From Bin95 sp965200785 (GTDB lineage Bacteria; Pseudomonadota; Alphaproteobacteria; Bin95): 64,000 nucleotides of DNA. The translations under genes were made by a program, and so were the position numbers. Below are positions 34,527-44,000 of the stretch, one piece after another; the first letter of the stretch is position 1; each line of letters starts with the position of its first letter. Location: contig CBDAVA010000003.1 of the NCBI GenBank assembly GCA_965200785.1, positions 744,001-808,000 on the forward strand, in the 5' to 3' direction. Under the pieces are notes generated by a model. That model saw only the letters and a program-made list of their open reading frames with translations. It made no database searches and had not been told where the DNA came from.

Positions 34527-34975
34527 ACCATCTTCGGCCCCTCGACCCGCCCGTGCTCATAGGCCAACACGACGAAACGGCCGCGCACCGCCTCCAGAAG
34601 CTCGCCCGGCCGCAACAGATAGTCCGGATTGCGGGGCCGGCCGAAGGCTTCCTGCCCCTCGGCGAAGGTTTCGTAGAGCAGGAGGCCGCCCGTTGCGACC
34701 AGGGAAACCGCGGCGGCGAGCGTCGGCCGGTGCAGGTAGTTGACCACGATGACGGCGCCGAAGCGCCGGTCGGCGAACGGCCACGGCGCGCCGTCCTCCA
34801 GGTCCCAGGCGAGGCCCCCCGGCAAGCGGGAGACATCCCTGTCCACTGCGAGCACGGGGTGGCCGCGCTCGGCGAAGAAGCGCGTATGCCGCCCGCCGCC
34901 GGCCGCCAGATCGAGCACCGGCGCGGCGGGCGGGACAAGATCGGCGAAGCGCGCAATCCAGGCGGAGACTGGCAT
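34451..34975 (-). CDS. Class I SAM-dependent methyltransferase
   Basis: A 174-residue TehB/UbiE-like methyltransferase. It has motif I VLDLAAGGGRHTRFFAERG (residues 20-38), an acidic end of strand 2 in LAVDRDVS, and motif IV FGAVIVVNYLHRPTL. It is short for the class, and the substrate is unknown. Its C-terminal 25 codons overlap the end of rodA on the opposite strand, so either the stop has drifted into rodA or the tail has been extended. It diverges from the DUF1178 gene. Confidence 0.8.
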   Translation of the reverse strand: MPVSAWIARFADLVPPAAPVLDLAAGGGRHTRFFAERGHPVLAVDRDVSRLPGGLAWDLEDGAPWPFADRRFGAVIVVNYLHRPTLAAAVSLVATGGLLLYETFAEGQEAFGRPRNPDYLLRPGELLEAVRGRFVVLAYEHGRVEGPKMVQRIAAIDPGLAAWPSASASISTSL

Positions 34976-35004
34976 CGGCTTTCCCGCGGCGGTATATGGA
35001 AGGC

Positions 35005-35427
35005 ATGATCGTCTATCGCCTGACCTGCAAGCAAGGGCATGAGTTCGAGGCCTGGTTCCGCGACAGCGCCGCGTGCGATGCGCAAATCGCGGAAAGCAAG
35101 GTGATATGTCCGCAGTGCGGCGACAGTTCGGCGCGCAAGAGCCTGATGACGCCCAATGTCGCGCCCGGGGCCGCCGGCAAGACGGATGACGGACCCGCTG
35201 CGCGCCGGGCGGCCATGCTGCGCGAGCTTCAGGCGCTGCGCCGCAAGGTCGAGGAGAATTGCGACTATGTCGGCCCGCATTTCGCGGAGGAAGCGCGCCG
35301 CATCCACTACGGCGAAACGGACCCGCACGCCATTTACGGCGAAGCGACCCCCAAGGAAGCCGAGGCGCTTTCGGATGAAGGCATCGAAGTCGGCCGTATC
35401 CCCTGGGTGCCCCGCATGGACAGCTGA
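35005..35427 (+). CDS. DUF1178 family protein
   Basis: A 140-residue small protein with the family's start MIVYRLTCKQGHEFEAWFRDS and a zinc-ribbon-like CPQCGDSSARKSLMTPNV. The conserved C-terminal half is EENCDYVGPHFAEEARRIHYGE then IYGEATPKEAEALSDEGIEV. The function is unknown. The start was set at the ATG matching relatives; an ATG three codons earlier exists. It converges with the pmbA gene. Confidence 0.88.
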   Translation: MIVYRLTCKQGHEFEAWFRDSAACDAQIAESKVICPQCGDSSARKSLMTPNVAPGAAGKTDDGPAARRAAMLRELQALRRKVEENCDYVGPHFAEEARRIHYGETDPHAIYGEATPKEAEALSDEGIEVGRIPWVPRMDS

Positions 35428-35444
35428 CGGCGTTTCGCCGCGCC

Positions 35445-36782
35445 CTAACGCCCGCCGACCGTCATGGCGTCGATCCGCAGCGTCGGCGCGTTGACGCCGC
35501 CCCGGAATACCAGGTCGGCGGCGGCGTCGAGGCCCAGCAGCATCGCGCGCAGATCTCCGGCTATCGTGATTTCGCTGACCGGCTCGGCGAGTTCGCCGCC
35601 GCGAATCGCAAAACCTGCCGCGCCCTGGCTGTAGCGCCCGGCGGCCAGATCGACGCCGTGCCCCATCAGGGTCGTCACGAACAGGCCGGACTCGATCTCG
35701 CCGATCAACGCCTCCGGCGGCAGGGGGCCCGGCGCCAGATAGAGGTTTGACGCCGCAGGGCCGGGCGCCCCGCCGGCGCTGCGGACAGCATTGCCGGCCG
35801 GCGGCAGGCCGAGCTGCCGGGCGGAGCGCAGGTCCAGCAGCCAGGAGCGCAGCACGCCGTCCTCGACCGGCGCGCGGCGGGCGCAGGGCAGGCCCTCGGC
35901 GTCGAATGGCCGCGAAGCGATCCCGCGGCGGCGGCCCGGATCGTCCACCAGCGTCATGCCGTTCTTCAGCACCGCCTCGCCCATCGCGTCCTTGAGGAAG
36001 CTGGTGCCGCGCGCCACGGCGGCCCCGTTGATCGCGCCGGCGAGCGCGCCGATCAGCCTGCCGGCCAGGCGCTGCTCGAACACCACCGGCATCGCAGCCG
36101 TCTCCGGCTTGACGGCGCCAAGCCGGCGGACGGCCCGCTCGCCCGCCTGCCGGCCGATAATCTCCGGCTCTTCCAGGTCGGAGGCATGGACGGCCTGGGT
36201 CCACTCCGCGCCGCCTTCCATGGCCGTGCCTTCTCCGGCCAGCACCGACACCGAAAGCCCGCATCCGGAACGCCGGTAGCTGCCGGCGAAGCCGTTGCTG
36301 GACACCAGCGCGACATGCGTTTCGCTGCGGCCGGCGCCGGCGCCTTCGGAGTTGGAAACGCCCGGCACGCCGAGCGCCGCCGCCTCGGCTTCCGACGCCC
36401 GCCGGACCAGATAGTCCGATGCCGGCGCGTCATCGTCATAGAGGTCCAGATCGGGCCAGTCCGCCGCCAGCAGCCCCGGCGCCGCCAGCCCGGCCCAGGG
36501 GTCTTCCGGCGCGGCGCGCGCCATGGCGACCGCCCGCTCGACCAGGGCGGCGGCGGTTTCCGGCCGCCGGTCGGCGCTGGCGACCACCGCCTGCCGCCGC
36601 CCGACCAGCACCCGCAAGCCGGTCTTGCGCTGCTCCGAGCGCTCTACATGCTCGATCTTGCCGAGCCGCACCGCCGCTTCCAGCGAGCGGCTGTCGATAT
36701 CGACCGCATCGGCCTCATCGGCACCCCCGGCGCGCGCCGCGCGCACCAGGTCGCCAAGAAAGTTCAGCACATCATCCGTCAT
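35445..36782 (-). CDS. pmbA: PmbA/TldE-like metalloprotease-family protein
   Basis: A 445-residue TldD/PmbA-family protein. It has a family-like N-terminus (RSEQRKTGLRVLVGRRQA), a central VSNSEGAGAGRSETHVALVSSNGFAGSY segment, RGTSFLKDAMGEAVL, and a C-terminal FVTTLMGHGVDLAAGRYSQGAAGFAIRGGEL. PmbA (TldE) forms a heterodimer with the zinc protease TldD to degrade unfolded peptides and mature microcins; TldE itself lacks the metal site. No tldD is in the window. An upstream GTG would add seven residues. Confidence 0.88.
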   Translation of the reverse strand: MTDDVLNFLGDLVRAARAGGADEADAVDIDSRSLEAAVRLGKIEHVERSEQRKTGLRVLVGRRQAVVASADRRPETAAALVERAVAMARAAPEDPWAGLAAPGLLAADWPDLDLYDDDAPASDYLVRRASEAEAAALGVPGVSNSEGAGAGRSETHVALVSSNGFAGSYRRSGCGLSVSVLAGEGTAMEGGAEWTQAVHASDLEEPEIIGRQAGERAVRRLGAVKPETAAMPVVFEQRLAGRLIGALAGAINGAAVARGTSFLKDAMGEAVLKNGMTLVDDPGRRRGIASRPFDAEGLPCARRAPVEDGVLRSWLLDLRSARQLGLPPAGNAVRSAGGAPGPAASNLYLAPGPLPPEALIGEIESGLFVTTLMGHGVDLAAGRYSQGAAGFAIRGGELAEPVSEITIAGDLRAMLLGLDAAADLVFRGGVNAPTLRIDAMTVGGR

Positions 36783-36825
36783 GGTCTGCCAAGCATACCC
36801 CACGGCAGGCAGTGTCTCAGTATGA

Positions 36826-37082
36826 AATCCGCGTTCCTCTTGACAGGCCCGGACAGGGGCTCAAGAGGCCCCGCCCGCCGCCCTCGCCGCCCCGGCCTCC
36901 GCAGCGCCGCCCCGGACTCCACAGCGCCGCCCCGGACCCTCTGTTGTCACCCCGGACGCCCCTACTGTCACCCCGGCCCTGAGCCGGGGCCCCCGTGCAG
37001 GCAATGTCCTTGCCTGCCGCCCGCGACACGGTTGCATCAACCGACTGCGGACAAGAAGCCAAATGTTAAACCGGGACACGAC
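36826..37082. repeat. Dispersed intergenic repeat element, copy B
   Basis: The gene-free stretch between pmbA and pal is filled by the dispersed element. It has CGTTCCTCTTGACAGGC near one end, several CGCCCCGGAC(T/C)CC units, TACTGTCACCCCGGCCCTGA with its GC palindrome, GCAGGCAATGTCCTTGCCTG and GACTGCGGACAAGAAGCC, then a GAATGTG-related AAACCGGGACACGACC end. The 3' half is nearly identical to 62.66-62.75 kb. About 85 bp of unique sequence with the pal Shine-Dalgarno follows. Confidence 0.65.
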
Positions 37083-37168
37083 CGTTTTTCCTTGTGCGAA
37101 GCGTTGAATGCCGCAAAATGGTTCCGATTCGCAGCCGGCCTGACAGCACCAACAGAAGGAGACTTTGA

Positions 37169-37705
37169 ATGTCGATGAAATTGCTGGCGCCGGCTCTGGC
37201 GCTGGTGTTGCTTGCGGCCTGCACGACGGGGTCGGAACTCGAAGACGGCAAGGCGGGCAGCACGCCGTCCGCGACCGCCGGCGCCGCCGGCGGTGGCACC
37301 CAGGCTGCCGCAACGCAGGGTGTCGACTCCCGGCCGGTGGCGCCGCCGCCAGGGTCGGCGGAGGAACTGCAGCAGGTCATCGGCGACCGCGTGAATTTCG
37401 CCTATGACGCGCATCAGCTCGACACACCGGCCCAGGACCAGGTGGCTTCGTGGGCCAACTGGCTCACGGCGCACAGCGCCCTGTCGGTCATCATCGAGGG
37501 CCACGCGGATGAGCGCGGCACACGCGAATACAATCTGGCGCTCGGAGAGCGGCGCGCGGCCGAGGTGCGCAGTTTTCTGCTCGCGTCCGGTATTGCCGCC
37601 GACCGGGTCCGCATCATCAGCTACGGCAAGGAAAGGCCGGTCGCGGTCGAGTCGAACGAGCAGGCCTGGGCCATCAACCGCCGTGCGGTGATGGTCCTCG
37701 ACTGA
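37169..37705 (+). CDS. pal: Peptidoglycan-associated lipoprotein Pal
   Basis: A 178-residue outer-membrane lipoprotein. The signal ends in the lipobox LLAAC (lipidated Cys18), followed by a low-complexity Gly/Ala/Pro linker. The OmpA-like domain has VNFAYDAHQLDTPAQ, IIEGHADERGTREYNLALGERRA and RVRIISYGKERP, with the Asp/Arg pair that binds diaminopimelate. It forms the Tol-Pal envelope system. AAGGAG sits 8 bases before the ATG. tolQRAB are not in the window. Confidence 0.95.
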   Translation: MSMKLLAPALALVLLAACTTGSELEDGKAGSTPSATAGAAGGGTQAAATQGVDSRPVAPPPGSAEELQQVIGDRVNFAYDAHQLDTPAQDQVASWANWLTAHSALSVIIEGHADERGTREYNLALGERRAAEVRSFLLASGIAADRVRIISYGKERPVAVESNEQAWAINRRAVMVLD

Positions 37706-37712
37706 TCCGGTC

Positions 37713-38408
37713 ATGCGCATTCTGGCGGTTCTGCTGTTCTGCTCGCTGCCGTTCGCGGCGGCGGGGCAGACAGCCGATTACGCCCGGTTGATCGACAAGC
37801 GCCTTGCCGCCTTCGAGCGCGAATTGCGGGCGCTCAACGGCGTCGTCGAGCAATTGCGATACCGGCTCGACGGCCTGGAAAAGCGCGTCGAAACCCTTGA
37901 GAGCGCAAGGCCGGACCCGGCGCCTGACGCTGCCCCGCCGACCGCCGCCGCGCCGGGCGGCGCTGCGTCCTCGACGGCGGCGCAAGGCGGGGCCGGCGAG
38001 GCGGCGGGCGCCCTGCCGGCGGACGGCGATGCGCTGGCCTTGTATCAGGATGGCCGCAAGCTGCTGCTCCAGGCCCGACTGCCGGATGCCGAGGGCGTGT
38101 TTGCGGATTTCCTGCAACGCTTCCCGGAGCATGAGCTTGCCAACAATGCCCGGCACTGGCTGGCGGCGAGCCTGGCCGGCCAGGGCAAGCACGGCCCTGC
38201 GGCGCAGCAATTCCTGCTCGCCTATGAGAAAGCGCCGGAAGGCCCCAAGGCCCCGGACAACCTGCTGAAACTCGCCCGCGCGCTGGCGGCGCTGGACAAG
38301 CGGGAGGAAGCCTGCATCGCGCTCTCCCGGCTGGCGCGCAAGCACAAGGACGCCCCCCAGCCTGTAACCGCCGCCGCCGAAGTCGAGGGCCGGCAGTTGC
38401 AGTGTTGA
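37713..38408 (+). CDS. cpoB: Tol-Pal system protein CpoB (YbgF)
   Basis: A 231-residue periplasmic protein with a signal peptide (MRILAVLLFCSLPFAAAGQ) and a trimerising coiled coil (LIDKRLAAFERELRALNGVVEQL and following, to about residue 65). A Pro/Ala/Gly-rich linker leads to a TPR domain (ALYQDGRKLLLQARLPDAEGVF, LANNARHWLAASL). CpoB couples the Tol machine to peptidoglycan synthesis. It lies 7 bp after pal and overlaps tilS by 7 bp. Confidence 0.9.
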   Translation: MRILAVLLFCSLPFAAAGQTADYARLIDKRLAAFERELRALNGVVEQLRYRLDGLEKRVETLESARPDPAPDAAPPTAAAPGGAASSTAAQGGAGEAAGALPADGDALALYQDGRKLLLQARLPDAEGVFADFLQRFPEHELANNARHWLAASLAGQGKHGPAAQQFLLAYEKAPEGPKAPDNLLKLARALAALDKREEACIALSRLARKHKDAPQPVTAAAEVEGRQLQC

Positions 38409-39703
38409 CCGCTGCGCCGCCGCCTTCCGACCACCCCCTTCCCGCGAAAACCCCGCCGCCCGACCCCGCATTCGCCCGCGCCATGGATGGGTTGGGGCCG
38501 TTCGAACCGGCGCCGCGGCTGGTGGCGGCCGTCTCCGGCGGACGCGACAGCATGGCGCTGGCGCTGATGGCCAGGGCATGGACCGCGGCGCGCGGCGGGG
38601 CGCTGCTGGCGGTCACGGTCGATCACCGCCTGCGGCCGGAGTCTGCGGAAGAGGCCGCCAGCGTCGGCAGGCGCCTCGCGGGTTTCGGCATCCCGCACCG
38701 CATTGTCGTCCGCACCGGGCCGCTGGCGCCGGGCAACCGCCAGGCAGCCGCGCGGGAAGCCCGCTATCGCCTGCTTGCCGGCGCCTGCCGGGCCGCCGGA
38801 GCCTTGCATCTGCTGCTCGGGCACCATCTGGAGGACCAGGGGGAGACGGCGGCAATGCGGGCCGAGCGCGGCAGCGGCGCGGCGGGCCTCGCCGGCATGG
38901 CGCCCGTTCGCGAACTCGCCGACATGCGGCTTCTGCGCCCCCTGCTCGGCCGCCCCCGGCGCGAACTGGAGGCCTATCTGGGCCGCCTCGGCGTCGGGTG
39001 GATCGAGGATCCGTCGAATCTCGCCCCGTTCTCGGCGCGCGGACGGCTGCGCGCCGGCATGACAGCCGCGCAATTGGGAAACACGGGGCAGAGGGCGGCA
39101 GGCCGCGCGCCGGCGCGGCAGGCGGAGGAGGCGGCGGTTGCCGAACTGCTCGCCGGATGCGTGGCGCTCCATGCCGCCGGGATTGCGCGTGTCGATGTCG
39201 AGCGGTTGCTGGCGTCGCCGGTGCGCGCGCCGGCGCTCGGACGCCTGCTCGCGGCCATTGGCGGGCGCATCCATCCGCCCCGCAGTGCGCGGCTCGCAGG
39301 GCTCGCGGCCAGGCTGGCGGCCGCGCCGGCGCCGGCCACGCTCGGCGGCTGCGCGCTGCTTCCGGCGCGAACCGGCTGGTGGTGCGGCCGCGAAGCCGGC
39401 CGCATCCGCGAAACCCTGCCGCTCGCGCCCGGCGAAACGGGGCTTTGGGACGGTCGTTTCGAGGTCGTCAATCCGGGGCCGTCGCCGATACTGGTTGCAC
39501 GGCGCATCCGTGCGGCGCCGGCGGATGCGAGGCCCTGGCCCGCCGCGCTCGACCGCGCTCTGCCGGCTTTCTTTTCCCTGGACGGCGCGCCGCTGGATTG
39601 CGGCGGCATCGGCGGGCGCCGTGACAGCCCGGCAGGGCCCTGTGCGGCATTCCGGCCGCGTTCCGCGCTGGCCGGCCCGGGATTTGGCGGCGCCCCGGTT
39701 TGA
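38402..39703 (+). CDS. tilS: tRNA(Ile)-lysidine synthase TilS
   Basis: A 433-residue PP-loop ATPase that puts lysine on C34 of the CAU-anticodon tRNA(Ile). The PP-loop AVSGGRDSMALAL (residues 43-55), VTVDHRLRPESAEEA and GHHLEDQGETAAMR are the TilS signatures. The C-terminal region is less conserved, ending in a Gly/Ala-rich tail. Start is GTG inside the cpoB 3' end; TTG three bases later is possible. pal-cpoB-tilS is a usual alphaproteobacterial order, normally followed by ftsH, which is absent here. Confidence 0.92.
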   Translation: MLTAAPPPSDHPLPAKTPPPDPAFARAMDGLGPFEPAPRLVAAVSGGRDSMALALMARAWTAARGGALLAVTVDHRLRPESAEEAASVGRRLAGFGIPHRIVVRTGPLAPGNRQAAAREARYRLLAGACRAAGALHLLLGHHLEDQGETAAMRAERGSGAAGLAGMAPVRELADMRLLRPLLGRPRRELEAYLGRLGVGWIEDPSNLAPFSARGRLRAGMTAAQLGNTGQRAAGRAPARQAEEAAVAELLAGCVALHAAGIARVDVERLLASPVRAPALGRLLAAIGGRIHPPRSARLAGLAARLAAAPAPATLGGCALLPARTGWWCGREAGRIRETLPLAPGETGLWDGRFEVVNPGPSPILVARRIRAAPADARPWPAALDRALPAFFSLDGAPLDCGGIGGRRDSPAGPCAAFRPRSALAGPGFGGAPV

Positions 39704-39731
39704 GCGGCGCGCCGCCTGCCGCTCTCGACAG

Positions 39732-40127
39732 TCACCCCGAAGGCGGCGGGGCCTCGTCGCAGAACAGCTCGTAGAGGACCTCGATGACCCGGCGCGGGCG
39801 GTCGTCCGTCAAGCGGTAGTAGATCGCCCTGCCTTCGCGCCGCGGCATCACCAGCCCCTCAAGACGCAGGCGCGAGAGCTGCTGCGAGACGGCGGCCTGC
39901 TTCGCAGACAGCAGCGCCTCCAGTTCCGTGACCGACTTCTCGCCGGTGGCCAGATGGCAGAGAATCAGCAGGCGGCCTTCATGGCTGATCGCCTTCAGGA
40001 AACGCGATGCCTGCTCGGCGCTGCGCCTCAGCGTTTCCCTGTCCATCTGGCCGGCGCTGTCGTCGCGCGCCGGCACGCGCCCCGGCATGTTTCGCTCGAA
40101 GCTCTCTGTCACATCGTTTCCAGCCAT
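39732..40127 (-). CDS. ArsR-family winged-helix transcriptional regulator
   Basis: A 131-residue regulator. The core LKAISHEGRLLILCHLATGEKSVTELEALLSAKQAAVSQQLSRLRLEGLVMPRREGRAIYYRLTDDR (quoted in part) has the ArsR winged helix, with AAVSQQLSRLRLEG as the recognition helix. No metal-binding ELCVC-type motif is present in helix 3, and a single Cys lies near the C-terminus (YELFCDE), so the signal is unclear. The ATG giving a 34-residue N-terminal extension is used; MDRETLRRSAEQ downstream is an alternative. It converges with tilS. Confidence 0.8.
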   Translation of the reverse strand: MAGNDVTESFERNMPGRVPARDDSAGQMDRETLRRSAEQASRFLKAISHEGRLLILCHLATGEKSVTELEALLSAKQAAVSQQLSRLRLEGLVMPRREGRAIYYRLTDDRPRRVIEVLYELFCDEAPPPSG

Positions 40128-40195
40128 CCTGCGGCTGACCCGGGCTGACGGCCTCACCAACCGCTGGCCGAAGCATACCGCCAAGCCATCCCCGG

Positions 40196-40617
40196 AAGAA
40201 GGCCCCTTCCGAACGCCCCGGCGCCACCCCGGACGCCCCGGACGCCCTGTTGTTGCCCCGGACGCCCCTACTGTCGCCCCGGACTCCCCGGCGCCGTCTC
40301 GGACCCTCTGTTGTTGCCCCGGACCCCCTACTGTCGCCCCGGCCTTGAGCCGGGGCCCAGCCTCCGATCTTTCCGCGGGGCCGAAACGGCGGAGGCTGGA
40401 CCCCGGCTCTCCGCTGCGCTCCATCCGGGGTGACAAGAGAGGGCATACGCTCCGGGCGGGGTGACGAGAGAGGGCACCTGCTCCGGGCGGGGTGACGAGA
40501 GGATGGGCGCTCTCCGGGCGGGGTGACGACGAGGGAGGCGGTATATGCGGCGCGGCGTGGAGGCGCGTTGTGAAAAACCCGCCAGCACGGGCCTTTTTTG
40601 CAAACGGAGACGCGACC
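40196..40617. repeat. Dispersed intergenic repeat element, copy C
   Basis: This gene-free stretch upstream of the giant gene carries CCCCGGACGCCCCTACTGTC units, the CCTTGAGCCGGGGCCCAGCC palindrome block, CGAAACGGCGGAGGCTGGAC, and three tandem CTCCGGGCGGGGTGACGAGA units (about 40440-40540). It ends AAAAACCCGCCAGCACGGGC..TTTGCAAACGGAGACGCGACC. The last block equals the end of copy D and the inverted start of copy A. Confidence 0.65.
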
Positions 40618-40736
40618 TTGCCCCGAAAGGATTTGAGCGGCCTCAAAGGATAATGTATTGTCTGGCAGGGACTTGGTTCGGGGCGATGTCCGTTCGTGCA
40701 GCCGGAGATCGGCGGGTCGGACAAGGTGAGGATGCC

Positions 40737-40910
40737 ATGATGGACGTGACCATGGAGAACGCTCTCCCGCAGGGATTGACACGCTGTTCCGATCTTCCCC
40801 TTATAATGATTAAGCCGAGCCGAGCCGAGCCGAGCCGAGCCGAGCCGAGCCGAGCCGAGCCGAGCCGAGCCGAGCCGAGCCGAGCCGCCCGGATTGTGAC
40901 CATCATCTAG
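40737..40910 (+). CDS. Leader reading frame upstream of giant gene 1, containing the AGCCG tract (out of frame as written)
   Basis: From ATGATG (40737) a frame reads MMDVTMENALPQGLTRCSDL then PLIMIKP, passes through the repeat as Ser-Arg-Ala-Glu-Pro units, and ends at TAG (40908). An AAGGTGAGG Shine-Dalgarno lies 5-6 bases upstream. The paralogue at 62258 has the same-length, related leader, so it is conserved in length and partly in protein sequence. The giant gene's signal-peptide frame is the +2 frame relative to this one. I infer this is the true N-terminus when the repeat count allows. Confidence 0.6.
   Translation: MMDVTMENALPQGLTRCSDLPLIMIKPSRAEPSRAEPSRAEPSRAEPSRAARIVTII
40776..40807 (+). 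promoter_or_regulatory. Promoter-like boxes inside the leader, just before the repeat tract
   Basis: TTGACA (40776-40781) and TATAAT (40802-40807) are perfect sigma70 consensus boxes, but the spacer is 20 bases rather than 17. The paralogous region at 62188-62219 has the same boxes and the same 20-base spacer. If it is used, transcription would begin at the repeat tract itself. Confidence 0.4.
40813..40887 (+). repeat. (AGCCG)15 pentanucleotide tandem repeat
   Basis: Fifteen perfect copies of AGCCG. Five bases per unit shifts the reading frame by two with each gain or loss, and none of the three forward frames contains a stop; all read Ser-Arg-Ala-Glu-Pro. The tract sits between the leader start codon and the signal peptide of giant gene 1. 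Simple repeats of this length are prone to slipped-strand change. Confidence 0.95.
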
Positions 40911-41050
40911 TCCGCCGCGCGGCCGGATGGCTGCGCCGGCTTCTTTCCCGCCGAGAGACTTCCCGCACCGCCCCCGCCGCGAAGTCGCGTCCGCTTCCGG
41001 CGCGCGTTCTCCGATGGAGTGCGGCGCTCCTGCTGGGGCTGGCCGCGGGC

Positions 41051-44000
41051 TTGCCGCTGGCCGTCCCGGCTCATGCGCAGACCGACCTGCTCGACACGAC
41101 GATGACGGTGGGGAGCTGGGGCAGTAATCTCGGCTTCAATTCGGTCAACGGCACAGGTTCTCTTGCAGACACGACTTTCGACCACGACGGCACGACCTAC
41201 ACCATCTCTTATCTGTTCACGAGTGGGAACAATCTCTCAATCATTACGACATCGGCTTTTCCGCTGGCTGCCTTCAACAGTTTCACAGTGACCGTTGATA
41301 CGACCAGCTACACAGGGGGGTGGTCGGCCAGCGGCAACACGCTATCGGTTCCCAAGGGCACTCTCAACTGGAGCGATGGCGACTCGGGCGTCACGGTGAA
41401 GATCACGGCACCGTCGCCCCCCGGCCAGCCGGAGCCGCCGGTGCTGACCCAGGGCAACAAGAAGCTCGACGTGAGCTGGTCGGCGCCGTCGGACACCGGC
41501 AGCTCGGCGATCACCGACTATGACGTGCAATACCGTACGTCCGCCGACCACCCCAACAACGGCGACCCGGCTGGAAACTGGATGGACGTCACCCACACCG
41601 GCACGGCCACCACGGCCAGAATCACCGGGCTCACCAACGACACTCCCTACGACGTCCAGGTGCGGGCGGAGAGCGCCGCGGGCGAGGGCGAGTGGTCGAA
41701 TCACGCAATGGCCACCCCGAAGCCGGAGGCGCCCGCCCAGGTCACGGGTCTCACGCTGACGGCGGGCGACCAACAGATCGAGGCGACATGGACAGCGCCG
41801 GACGACGGCGGTGATGCCATCCAAGGCTATCACGTGCAGTATCGCGAGTCACCGAGCGGCAGCTGGACGGCTGCCAGCCCGACCCACACCGGGACCGGGA
41901 CCTCGCACACCATCACCGGGCTGACCAACGGCACCGCCTATGGCGTTCAGGTCCGGGCACGCAATCGTGGCGGCACCGACGGCAACGGCCCCTGGTCCGC
42001 TGAAGTGACCGTCACGCTGCCGGAGCCGCCGGGCCAGCCGGAGCCGCCGACGCTGACCCCGGGCAACAAGAAGCTCGACGTGAGCTGGTCGGCGCCATCG
42101 AACACCGGCAGTTCGGCGATCACCGACTATGACCTGCGCTACCGCACGTCCGCCGACCACCCCAACAACGGCGACCCGGCCGGAGCGTGGATGGACGTCA
42201 CCCACACCGGCACCGCCACCACGGCCAGGATCACCGGGCTGACCAACGACACCCCCTACGACGTTGCGGTGCTGGCGCGCAGCGCCGCGGGCGAGGGCGA
42301 GTGGTCGAATCACGCAAATGCAACCCCGAAGACGGAGGCGCCCGCCCAGGTCACGGGTCTCACGCTGACGGCGGGGAGCGGACAGATTGCGGCGTCATGG
42401 ACGGCGCCGGACGACGGCGGCGATCCGATCCGGGGCTATGACGTGGAGTATACCGAGGAGGGCACCACCAACTGGCAGGCGGCCAGCCCGACCCACACCG
42501 GTACCGGGACCTCGCACACCATCACCGGCCTGGCCGACGGCGCCGCGTATGACGTCCGGGTGCGGGCGAAGAATTTCAGCGGCGCCACCGGCGACGGCCC
42601 CTGGTCTGCCGCAATGACCGCGACGACGGCGCCGGGGCAGGTGACGGGTCTGGCGCTGACGCCGGGGGACGGGCAGATCGGGGTCCTGTGGACGGCGCCC
42701 GCCGCCGGCACGTTTACCGGCTACGAGGTGCAGTACACCGACAAGGGCTTCGACATCTGGAAGGATGCCGGGCACAGCGGCACGGGCGTCGAGCACGTGA
42801 TCACCGGCCTGCCGCTCGACTATGAGTTCAGCGTGCGGGTGCGCGCGAAGCGGGAGGACAGCGCCGGGAGCGTCACGGGAGACTGGTCCGCCGTCAAGCA
42901 TGCGAGGACGCTCGCCCCGCCGGGGCAGGTGACGGGTCTGACCCTGACCGCCGGGAACGGTGAGATCACGGCCGCGTGGAACGCACCGACGGGCACCGTC
43001 ACCGGCTATGACGTGGAATACAGCGAGCAGGGCGCCAACAGCTGGCAGACCGCCAGCCACAGCGGCACCGGCACCGAGAACACGATCGGCGGCCTCACCA
43101 ACGGCACCGCATACAGTGTGCGGGTCCGGGCGAAGAACGGCGGCGTCACCAATACATGGTCCCTTCTCGAGCACGCCACGCCGCTGGCGCCGCCGGGGCA
43201 GGTGACGGGTCTGACCCTGACCGCCGGAAACGGGCAGATCGGGGCGTCGTGGACCGCACCGACGGGCACGGTCACCGGCTACGATGTGCAGTACACCGTG
43301 AAGGACGCCGCCAATTGGCAGGCGGTCAGCCACAGCGGCACCGACACGCAGACCGGCTTTGATGGTCTCGCCAACGGCACGGAATACAGCGTGCGGGTGC
43401 GCGCGGCCAATGGCGGCGTCCCGGGTGCATGGTCGGCACTGGCGCATGTCACGCTGGCGGCCTTGCCGCCGGGTCAGGTGACAGGACTCGCGCTGACGGC
43501 GGGCGACCAACGGATCGAGGCCCTCTGGGCTGCGCCGGACGGCACGATCACCGGCTACAAGGTGGAGTATACCGAGAAGGACACCACCAACTGGCAGGCG
43601 GCCAGCCCCGCCCATACCGGCACCGACACCGAGCACACGATCACCGGCCTCACCAACGGCACGGAATACAGCGTGCGGGTGCGGGCGACCAACAGCGAGA
43701 GCGAGGGCGAATGGTCCGCTCTCGAGCATGCGACGGCGAACCCGCCGCCGCCCGGGGATGTCGTGGTGACCGGGGGCAACGCGGTGGTCAATGTGACCTG
43801 GTCGGCGGCGCCGGGATACACCGGGAGCTACGATGTCTGGCTGCGCCAGAAGAATGTCGGTAGTTACGCCCTGCGCATTCGCACCCAGGCGCGCGCTGTC
43901 GGCCTGTCGGAGGACATTGCGAACGGAACGACTTACCAGGTACGGGTCTGCGCCGGCCCGCACGGCCCCGACGGTCCTCACTGCTCCGCCGTCCAGGAGG

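Noticed and set aside
40813..40910. The AGCCG tract as a coding repeat domain of a separate small protein
   Set aside because: The tract reads the same pentapeptide in every frame, and the paralogous leader stops at a different place; a frame-switch role explains both loci better.
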